A model generated the notes under the pieces. It was not told the DNA's origin, searched no databases, and was given only the letters and a program-made list of their open reading frames with translations. Below, one piece after another: positions 57,731 through 64,000 of a stretch of DNA of 64,000 nucleotides; the stretch's first letter is position 1, and the number at the start of each line of letters is the position of its first letter. This DNA is from Streptomyces canus. GTDB taxonomy: Bacteria > Actinomycetota > Actinomycetes > Streptomycetales > Streptomycetaceae. The stretch covers positions 18,196 through 82,195 of the forward strand of contig NZ_KQ948666.1 in assembly GCF_001514145.1 (NCBI RefSeq), given 5' to 3'. The position numbers and the translations under genes are program-made.

Positions 57731-59200
57731 ATGACAGACTCCTCGGGATCCCCCGACAGCAGATCCACCGTCCGGCAGCTCCAGGTGGAGACCCACGGGC
57801 TGGACGTGATCGGCGACGCCGAACGCAAGGGCACCCCGCGGACGTTGTTCTGGCCGTGGTTCGGCGCCAACGTGTCCATCCTCGGCCTGAGTTACGGCTC
57901 CTTCGCGCTGGGCTTCGGGATCTCCTTCTGGCAGGCGCTGGTGGCCGGCGTGATCGGGATCGTCTTCTCGTTCCTGCTGTGCGGCTTCGTCGCGGTCGCC
58001 GGCAAACGGGGCTCCGCGCCGACGATGGTGCTCGGCCGTGCCGCCTACGGAGTGCGCGGCAACCGCCTTCCGTCGGTGGTCTCCTGGGTGCTCACCGTCG
58101 GCTGGGAGACCGTGCTGTGCTCCCTCGCCACCCTGGCCACGGCGACCGTCTTCGGACGGCTCGGCTGGGGCGGCGGCACCGAGACCCAGGTGATCGCCCT
58201 GATCGTGGTCGCGGGGCTCACCGTCGTCGGCGGGGTGATGGGCTTCGACCTGATCATGCGGCTCCAGACCGTGATCACCGTGGTGACGGGCGTACTGACC
58301 GTCGTCTACGTCGGGCTGGTCGCCGACCACATCCACTGGAGCACCGTCAGCGCCCTCCCGGCGGGCTCCGCCCAGGAGTTCATCGGCGCGCTGGTCTTCA
58401 TGATGACCGGCTTCGGACTCGGCTGGGTCAACGCCGCCGCCGACTACTCCCGCTATCTGCCGCGGACTTCGTCGAGCCGGGGCGTGGTCGGCTGGACCAC
58501 CTTCGGCGCCTCCGTGGCCCCGTTGCTCCTGCTGGTCTTCGGACTGCTGCTGGCCGGATCGTCCACCGAGCTCAACCAGGCCGTCGCCGCCGACCCGATC
58601 GGCGCCCTCACCACCCTCCTGCCCACCTGGTTCCTGGTGCCCTTCGCCGTGGTCGCGGTTCTCGGCCTGGTGGGCGGCGCGGTCCTCGACATCTACTCCT
58701 CGGGCCTCGCCCTGCTCTCGGCGGGCCTCAGGATCCCGCGCCCGCTGGCGGCGCTCGTCGACGGCGTCCTGATGATCGCGGGCTCCCTCTACATCGTGTT
58801 CTTCGCCGATGACTTCCTCGGCCAGTTCATGGGCTTCCTCACCACCCTCGGCGTCCCCATCGCCGCCTGGTGCGGCATCATGCTCGCCGACCTCTCCCTG
58901 CGCCGCCGTGACTACGACGAGGCCGACCTCTACCGTCCGAGCGGCCGCTACGGCGACGTGCCGCCCACCCCGCTGATCCTGACGGTTCTCGCCACCGCCC
59001 TCGGCTGGGGACTGGTCACCAACTCGGCCGCGAGCTGGCTGGACTGGCAGGGCTATCTCCTCGACCCCTTCGGCCTCGGCGGCAAGTCCGGTTCCTGGGC
59101 GTACGCCAACCTCGGCGTGCTGGCCGCCCTGGCGCTCGGCTTCCTCGGCACGCTGGCCTTCGGCCGCGGGCGGGTCCGCGCGCAGGAGGGCGTCGTATGA
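57731..59200 (+). CDS. NCS1-family purine/cytosine permease-like transporter
   Basis: A 489-residue transporter with about twelve membrane helices of the NCS1 family (CodB/PucI/Fui1-like). The N-terminal HGLDVIGDAERKGTPRTLFWPWFGANVSILGLSYGSF is the family start, and FMMTGFGLGWVNAAADYSRYLPR is the conserved TM6-7 motif. The substrate is a nucleobase, allantoin, hydantoin or similar. The next gene, a cysteine hydrolase, starts inside its stop codon (ATGA at 59197), so transport and hydrolysis of one compound are probably linked. ATG 57731 follows AGGTTCG; an upstream ATT/ATG start is less likely. Confidence 0.9.
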   Translation: MTDSSGSPDSRSTVRQLQVETHGLDVIGDAERKGTPRTLFWPWFGANVSILGLSYGSFALGFGISFWQALVAGVIGIVFSFLLCGFVAVAGKRGSAPTMVLGRAAYGVRGNRLPSVVSWVLTVGWETVLCSLATLATATVFGRLGWGGGTETQVIALIVVAGLTVVGGVMGFDLIMRLQTVITVVTGVLTVVYVGLVADHIHWSTVSALPAGSAQEFIGALVFMMTGFGLGWVNAAADYSRYLPRTSSSRGVVGWTTFGASVAPLLLLVFGLLLAGSSTELNQAVAADPIGALTTLLPTWFLVPFAVVAVLGLVGGAVLDIYSSGLALLSAGLRIPRPLAALVDGVLMIAGSLYIVFFADDFLGQFMGFLTTLGVPIAAWCGIMLADLSLRRRDYDEADLYRPSGRYGDVPPTPLILTVLATALGWGLVTNSAASWLDWQGYLLDPFGLGGKSGSWAYANLGVLAALALGFLGTLAFGRGRVRAQEGVV

Positions 59201-59739
59201 CGACCGGCCTGCTCGCCGTCATCGACATGCAGCGCGTCTTCGCCGAGCCCGGCAGTCCCTGGGCCACCCCGCGTTTCGCCGAGGCGGCGGCAGGCGTACG
59301 GCGGTTGCTGCCGGCCTTCGCCGAACGGGTCACGTTCACCCGCTTCGTGGCTCCCGACGAGCCCGCCGGCGCCTGGCGGGCGTACTACGCCCGGTGGCCC
59401 TTCGCCCTGCAGCCGCCGGACGCCCCGCTGTGGCGGCTCACCGACGAGTTCGCCGACCGGGCACCGCACATCATGGACGCGACCACCTTCGGCAAGTGGA
59501 CCCCCGAACTCGCCACCCGTGTCGGCCGCGAAGGCCGCCTGGTGCTGGCCGGTGTCAGCACCGACTGCTGCGTCCTGTCCACGGCCCTCGCCGCCGCCGA
59601 CGCGGGCGTCGAGACCCTGGTGGTGTCCGACGCCTGCGCCGGCGTCGACGACGACTCCCATGCCAAGGCGCTGGACGTGATGGAGCTGTACGGGCCGCTG
59701 ATCCGGGTCGTCACCGTGGATCAACTGATCGGAGCCTGA
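59197..59739 (+). CDS. Isochorismatase-family cysteine hydrolase
   Basis: A 180-residue hydrolase. The catalytic set of the family is visible: D10 in LLAVIDMQR, the lysine in FGKWTPEL and the cysteine in VSTDCCVLSTALAAAD. Members cleave N-carbamoylsarcosine, nicotinamide, ureidoacrylate, biuret or isochorismate. Its ATGA overlap with the NCS1 permease gene suggests that the imported compound or its product is an amide such as a ureide or carbamoyl amine. The exact substrate is unknown. Confidence 0.87.
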   Translation: MTTGLLAVIDMQRVFAEPGSPWATPRFAEAAAGVRRLLPAFAERVTFTRFVAPDEPAGAWRAYYARWPFALQPPDAPLWRLTDEFADRAPHIMDATTFGKWTPELATRVGREGRLVLAGVSTDCCVLSTALAAADAGVETLVVSDACAGVDDDSHAKALDVMELYGPLIRVVTVDQLIGA

Positions 59740-59840
59740 CGGCACTTGGCGATATCCGGTCGGTACCGGGCAGCGCTCGGCCGTGTTGAATCGCTCGTAA
59801 CGCAGCACGAACGGACGGCTCCCACACGCCAGGAGGCATC

Positions 59841-61070
59841 GTGACCGCCGCACCCGAGACAGGCCTCACCGAGCGGGAGATCATCGAACGGGCCGTGGCC
59901 CTCAGGCCCGCGCTGCTCGCACGCCAGGCGGAGACCGAACGGCTCACGCACTACCCCGAGGACACCCACGACGACTTCCTGAGGGCCGGCTTCTACCGGA
60001 TCCTGCAGCCGCGCCGCTACGGCGGCCACGAGTTCGGCCTGCCCGTGTTCTACCGTGTGGTCGTCGAGATCGCCCGCGGCTGCCCGTCCACCGGCTGGGC
60101 CCTGTCCCTGACCGCCGCCCATGTCCTCCAGGCCTGCACGGTCTTCGACGAGAAGGCCCAGGACGAACTCTTCGGAACCGACGGCGACTTCCGGGCCGCC
60201 TCCACCGTCGCGCCGGTGGGCATCGCACAACCCGACGGCCCCGACCACGTGATCCTCGACGGCACCTGGCCCTACTCCTCGGGCGCCCCCTACTCCACGC
60301 ACTACCTGGGCCAGACCCTGCGCGCGGGCAGCCCACCGGGCCCACCCGTGCTGTTCGTCGCCCCGCGCTCGGCGTGGACGGTCCTCGACGACTGGCGGGG
60401 CGCTCTCGGTCTGCGCGGCACCGGATCCAACAGCATCCGCATGGACCAGGCCCGTGTCCCCGCGCACTTCACATGGGAGACGAGCCTGCTGGACCTGCCG
60501 GTGGAGGGCGGCAGCGTCGGCTCCAAGCTGCACGGCAACCCGATGTACGCGGGACGCGCGCCCAGCTTCTTCCACGGCGAGCTGGCCGCCGTGATGATCG
60601 GCATCGCGTACGCCGCCGCCGACGAGTACGCCCGGATCGTCGCCGCCCGCCCCCTGCTCCTGGAGCCCGACCGCACCCGCGCCGACCTGCACGACTACCA
60701 GCGCCACCTCGGCGAGGCCCTCGGCGTGATCCACCTGGCCGAGGCGGCCCTCAGGCAGACCGCCGAGGACTGGATGGAGGCCTGCCGCCGCAACGTCAGC
60801 GGCGAGGCACCCTTCACCGCGGTCGAGGACAACCGGCTCGCGCTGACGTTCCTGAACGCGGGGCGTATGGCGTGGGACGTCCTCCAGGGCATCCTGTTCC
60901 GCACCGCGGGCTCCCGCCACGCGCGCGACGGCGAACGGATGCAGCGCTACTTCCGGGACGCGGCCACGTACTGGACCCATGTGGGACCCAGCATGTACGA
61001 GCCTCTCCTGCGGCGGGTCGGATGCGACACCCTCGGTCTGCCCTCGGAGCACATCTCGCTGATTCCCTGA
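59841..61070 (+). CDS. Acyl-CoA-dehydrogenase-fold flavin monooxygenase (HsaA-like)
   Basis: A 409-residue protein with the three-domain acyl-CoA dehydrogenase fold. ERLTHYPEDTHDDFLRAGFYRILQPRRYGGHEFGLPVFYRVVVEIARGCPSTGW is typical of the HsaA/HpaB-type two-component flavin hydroxylases, not of true dehydrogenases. It has no catalytic base glutamate in the usual place that I can see. VAPVGIAQPDG and WRGALGLRGTGSNS are mid-domain signatures. It needs reduced FMN/FAD from a partner reductase, which is not in this window. It starts 101 bases after the hydrolase gene, and co-transcription is uncertain. Confidence 0.82.
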   Translation: MTAAPETGLTEREIIERAVALRPALLARQAETERLTHYPEDTHDDFLRAGFYRILQPRRYGGHEFGLPVFYRVVVEIARGCPSTGWALSLTAAHVLQACTVFDEKAQDELFGTDGDFRAASTVAPVGIAQPDGPDHVILDGTWPYSSGAPYSTHYLGQTLRAGSPPGPPVLFVAPRSAWTVLDDWRGALGLRGTGSNSIRMDQARVPAHFTWETSLLDLPVEGGSVGSKLHGNPMYAGRAPSFFHGELAAVMIGIAYAAADEYARIVAARPLLLEPDRTRADLHDYQRHLGEALGVIHLAEAALRQTAEDWMEACRRNVSGEAPFTAVEDNRLALTFLNAGRMAWDVLQGILFRTAGSRHARDGERMQRYFRDAATYWTHVGPSMYEPLLRRVGCDTLGLPSEHISLIP

Positions 61071-61179
61071 CGTCCCGAACGCATGCTCTCGGCACGCTCG
61101 GGTACGCGAGCAGGACCGCGCCCCGGGCGATCATGTCCGTGGGCGGGGCCGCACGACCGCCGCTACCAGGGGATCTGCC

Positions 61180-61569
61180 ATGGACACACCCGCCAATGAC
61201 AACACCGCCACACCGGCCCAGCGGGCGCTGGACGCGCTGACGCAGAACACCGAGGACGCGACGGCGCTGGACACGCTCGCGACCAGCGACGTACTCATTC
61301 CGGTGCCCGACGACGCCGCCGACGAGGACACCACCGTGGCGCTGCCCGTGCTGGAACAGCAGGACGGCGCTCCCGTGGTGCCCGTGTTCACCTCGGAGAC
61401 GGAGATGGCCGAACTGCTTCCGTTCGTGTCCCGCTACCGTCTGGTTCCGCTGGGCGCGCTCGCCGCGCAGTGGCCGGACGGCGATCTGTCACTCTCGATC
61501 GACGCCAGCTCCACGCATCCGCTGACCCTCACGTCCGAGGGCGTGCGCACACTGCTGGCTCGGCCCTAG
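61180..61569 (+). CDS. SseB-like N-terminal domain protein
   Basis: A 129-residue acidic protein. SDVLIPVPDDAADEDTTVALPVLEQQDGAPVVPVFTSETEMAELLP is the SseB N-terminal-domain pattern (short beta sandwich seen in many actinobacterial proteins of unknown role, unrelated to type III secretion in practice). The region SRYRLVPLGALAAQWPDGDLSLSIDASSTHPLTL completes it. No signal peptide. AGGGG lies eight bases before the ATG. A strong hairpin follows the stop. Confidence 0.83.
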   Translation: MDTPANDNTATPAQRALDALTQNTEDATALDTLATSDVLIPVPDDAADEDTTVALPVLEQQDGAPVVPVFTSETEMAELLPFVSRYRLVPLGALAAQWPDGDLSLSIDASSTHPLTLTSEGVRTLLARP

Positions 61570-61585
61570 CGCTGATCACACAGTG

Positions 61586-61628
61586 GGGCCCGGCCACCAC
61601 ATGCGACGGAGGGGGAGCGGCCGGGCCC
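61586..61628 (+). terminator. Terminator hairpin after the SseB-like gene
   Basis: GGGCCCGGCC (61586-61595) pairs with GGCCGGGCCC (61619-61628), perfect over ten bases with a 23-base loop, 17 bases after the stop. It also lies 200 bases beyond the end of the convergent AraC-type gene. Confidence 0.6.
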
Positions 61629-61827
61629 GCAGAGGGGTGCGGACCTCTTCCCGCCGCCGCACCCCGGTTCTCGCATGCGAAAACAGAGATGAGCGGCGCC
61701 GACCCTGCTCATCCCCGGCGCGCTGTGCGATCACCGTGACCCGACCATAGGACCGATCCGGCAGGCCGTCGCTCCGGAATACGTGGCGCATGTCCGCAAA
61801 ACGCGGCGGATAGGCGGACGTAACGGC

Positions 61828-62872
61828 TCACGCGGCGCGCAGTGTCTGCGAGGGTGACTCCCCGTAGCGCTCCCGGTACCGCCGCGCGAAGCGGCCCAGA
61901 TGGACGAACCCCCACGCGTGAGCCACTTCCGTCACGGTCGTCGTGCCCGGCGTCGCCGCCCGCAGCTGCCGGTGGACGCGCTGGAGTCGTACCTCGTGGA
62001 CGTATGCCATGGGCGACATGCCGACATTGCTGCGGAAAGCTTCCTGCAGTGTGCGCAGACTGACCTGGGCGATGGCCGCGAGCCGGTTCGCGTCGTACGG
62101 CTCGGCGGGCAGCTCCTGTACGGCGTCCATGACCCGCTTCACCGACGCCGGGCGCATCGGTGGGGGAGGGGCCTCCAGCGCGTCGCGGAAGGTGTGGTCG
62201 GTGGCCAGCAGCATTCCCTCCAGGAGGGTCTGTTCGAGACGGCCGCGGATCATCGGATGGCTCAGCAGTCCGAGCGGGACGTTCCGCTCGAGCAGGTTCC
62301 ACATCGCCAGGCGCATCCAGCTCAGGCCCCCTGGAGACGTCCATGTACGGCCCGAAGCGCGGCGGGCGCCGCACCGACCGGCCCAGCAGCACCTCCAGTT
62401 GCCTGAGCACGGCCGCCTTTTCGATCTTGACGGTGAGTGCCTGGCAGTCGGCGGACCAGTTGTCGATGTGGATCTTCCGCGCCGGATCGAAGACCAGCGC
62501 CCGCTGCTCGGTCGCGAAATCCGTGACCCGGTGCCCCTCCTGGACGCTGAAGCAGCCGCCGAAGGGCACGGCGACGTGGTACACGCCCGGCTCGCCGAAG
62601 CTCATCGGCATCTCGGTGCCGAAGCGGACGTCGCCCACAGTGAGCGCGCCGAGGTCGACGACGCTGAGGCTGGTCTCGAACTCCGTGGCCCGGCCGACGA
62701 CTTCGAGACGCATGTCGTAGTAGTGGGCCGCGATCGCGTCGTGCGCCTCCTCCAGGGAGTTCGTCGCGTAGCTGTGGAACCCGGCGGCCCGGTCCTCTCC
62801 CACGGCCAAGGCGTCCACCACCTTCCCCGCTCGGCGTCTGCTGTTCAACATGACCCGCGGACGGGCGGTCAT
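61828..62872 (-). pseudogene. AraC-family regulator split by one frameshift
   Basis: The N-terminal cupin-like sensor (AraC_binding_2 type) reads in one frame from 62872 or 62851: VVDLGALTVGDVRFGTEMPMSFGEPGVYHVAVPFGGCFSV, DFATEQRALVFDPARKIHIDNW. It breaks near residue 180. The C-terminal half, with helix-turn-helix pair AAIAQVSLRTLQEAFRSNVGMSPMAYVHEVRL and VAHAWGFVHLGRFARRYRERYGESPSQTL, continues in the neighbouring frame to the stop at 61828. A G5 run (C5 at 62327-62331 on the plus strand) is the likely site: four G residues would restore RGLSWMRLAMWNLLE. It may be real loss of function or a sequencing error. Confidence 0.8.
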
Positions 62873-62896
62873 GCCGGTCAGGAGCGGACGCGGGTT

Positions 62897-64000
62897 TCAC
62901 AGCGCCTTTCCGGGGTTGAGAATGCCCCGCGGATCGAACACCTCCTTGATCCGGCGCTGCAACGCGTGTACGGCGGACCCGAGTTCCTCGGCCACCCACT
63001 GCCGCTTGAGCACGCCCACCCCGTGTTCGCCGGTCAGCGTGCCCCCGAGCCTGAGCGCCAGCGCGAAGATCTCTCCGGCCGCCTCCCACGCGGCATCCGG
63101 CAGCCGGTCCAGGTCCGGGTCGACGACGATGATCGGGTGCAGGTTGCCGTCCGCCGCGTGCGCGAGGGTGAACACCGGAACGTCGTGCCGGGCCGAGATC
63201 GCCCGGATCTCCCGCACGGCCTGAGCGAGCCGGGACCGCGGCACCGCGATGTCCTCGATCAGCGGCCGGCCCAGCCGCTCCAGCGCGGGCAGCGCCAGCC
63301 GGCGGGCAGCCAGCAGCGCCTCCGCCTCCGCGGGATCCTCCGTCGTCTCCACCGTCGAGGCGAGGGGCCCGAGCAGCCGGGCGACGGCTGCCGCCTCGGC
63401 CGCCGCACCCGCCCCGTCGCACTGCACCAGGAGCAGCGCGGCCCCCCGCTCCCGCAGCGCCGGGTCGATGGCGTGCAGCACGGGCCCGTCGACGAGCTCG
63501 GCCAGCGCGGGCTCGACACCGGCCCGGGCGATCGCGTACGACGCCTCGGCCGCCGCCTCGAAGGACGGGAAGTACGCGGCGAGCGTGGCCGTCGCCATGG
63601 GAACCGGCCTGAGCCGAAGCGTCGCCGCGGTGATCACCGCGAGGGTGCCCTCCGAGCCGGTCAGGAGCGCGGTGAGGTCATAGCCGGTGACCCCCTTGAC
63701 CGTACGACGGCCGGTGCCGATCACCGTCCCGTCGGCGAGGACGGCCTCCAGACCGAGCACGCTGTCCCGGGTCACCCCGTACTTCGCGCACCGCAGCCCG
63801 CCCGCGTTGGTCGCGATGTTCCCGCCGATCGTGGACAGGGCCGCACTCGCCGGATCGGGCGCGTACCGCAGTCCGTGCGCCCCCGCCGCCCGGTCCAACT
63901 CGGCGGTGATCACGCCTGGTTCGACGACGGCGAGCTGGTCGTCGGCCGAGAGTTCGCGGATGCGGTTCATCCCGGAGAGATCCAGCACCAGGGCGCCCTC
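62897..64000 (-). CDS. GlcD-like FAD-linked oxidase, partial at window edge
   Basis: The C-terminal 367-plus residues of a VAO/PCMH-family FAD oxidase; the N-terminus runs past the window. The FAD-binding part reads STIGGNIATNAGGLRCAKYGVTRDSVLGLEAVL and VKGVTGYDLTALLTGSEGTLAVIT, and the C-terminal cap ends with VFTLAHAADGNLHP, LGGTLTGEHGVGVLKRQW and KEVFDPRGILNPGKAL. These match glycolate / D-lactate dehydrogenase subunit GlcD, which oxidises 2-hydroxy acids. The stop is 25 bases before the first ATG of the AraC-type gene in the same direction, so they may be linked. Confidence 0.9.
   Translation of the reverse strand, partial: EGALVLDLSGMNRIRELSADDQLAVVEPGVITAELDRAAGAHGLRYAPDPASAALSTIGGNIATNAGGLRCAKYGVTRDSVLGLEAVLADGTVIGTGRRTVKGVTGYDLTALLTGSEGTLAVITAATLRLRPVPMATATLAAYFPSFEAAAEASYAIARAGVEPALAELVDGPVLHAIDPALRERGAALLLVQCDGAGAAAEAAAVARLLGPLASTVETTEDPAEAEALLAARRLALPALERLGRPLIEDIAVPRSRLAQAVREIRAISARHDVPVFTLAHAADGNLHPIIVVDPDLDRLPDAAWEAAGEIFALALRLGGTLTGEHGVGVLKRQWVAEELGSAVHALQRRIKEVFDPRGILNPGKAL

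Overview
The window is chromosomal DNA of a Streptomyces or a very close relative. The evidence is very high G+C with strong third-position G/C bias, frequent GTG starts behind GGAGG-type sites, and typical Streptomyces families: DUF6643, an Rv1733c-like membrane protein, TerD, SseB-like, LCP, PP2C/SpoIIE, Ser/Thr kinase and SHOCT proteins. It is mostly metabolic and regulatory chromosome rather than a biosynthetic cluster. No tRNA, rRNA or CRISPR array was seen, and there is no intact mobile element. The only trace of one is a broken tyrosine integrase at the left edge (1-383).

Left part (0.4-15.5 kb): an RpiB-like isomerase and an epimerase lead to a divergent ilvY / ketol-acid reductoisomerase pair. 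The reductoisomerase looks plant-type rather than like a usual bacterial IlvC. A SUKH protein follows. A leftward operon carries TetR, cupin, DUF4865 and phosphotriesterase genes, with a palindrome in front of the TetR gene. Then come a SHOCT / ABC ATPase / FtsX-type permease operon, a HATPase anti-sigma-like protein, a Cds1-like PLP enzyme, an SRPBCC protein and a DeoR regulator.

Middle part (15.8-36.6 kb): a membrane protein with a split alpha/beta-hydrolase signature overlaps, tail to tail, a beta-helix / AAA+ fusion. Next are an Rv1733c-like protein, a MOSC protein, DUF6643, a double TerD protein, an HpnB-like glycosyltransferase, a MurI-like racemase, an O-antigen-ligase-like protein, apolipoprotein N-acyltransferase and a NUDIX protein. 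A 3-hydroxybutyrate dehydrogenase, a GAF/PucR regulator and an MHS transporter follow. The dehydrogenase and transporter promoters share CACATGTG palindromes. A solitary squalene/phytoene synthase-type gene ends this part.

36.7-44.6 kb: two GlsB/YeaQ membrane proteins, an ArsR regulator, an LCP protein and a TatA protein. Four of these promoters carry the same composite element, TTGCGCAA-N4-GCAAC, in the same orientation and abutting a possible -10, which suggests an ArsR-controlled envelope regulon. A kinase and a PP2C phosphatase then converge on a shared hairpin, followed by a Rossmann oxidoreductase.

44.6-49.3 kb is a decayed zone. It holds fragments of an arsenate reductase, an FadH-type flavoenzyme, an ABC exporter ATPase, an ABC sugar-binding protein and a secreted glycan-related protein, around an intact DUF899 gene and a LacI regulator. 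The LacI operator sequence recurs in front of an intact GH97 glycosidase gene at 52.2 kb.

Right part (49.3-64 kb): a hydrolase, GH97, a methyltransferase, a membrane protein, a cytidine-deaminase-like enzyme, an aldo/keto reductase, an I36 inhibitor next to a lipoprotein, an NCS1 permease coupled to a cysteine hydrolase, an acyl-CoA-dehydrogenase-like flavoenzyme, an SseB-like protein, an AraC regulator split by one frameshift, and a GlcD-type FAD oxidase that runs off the end.
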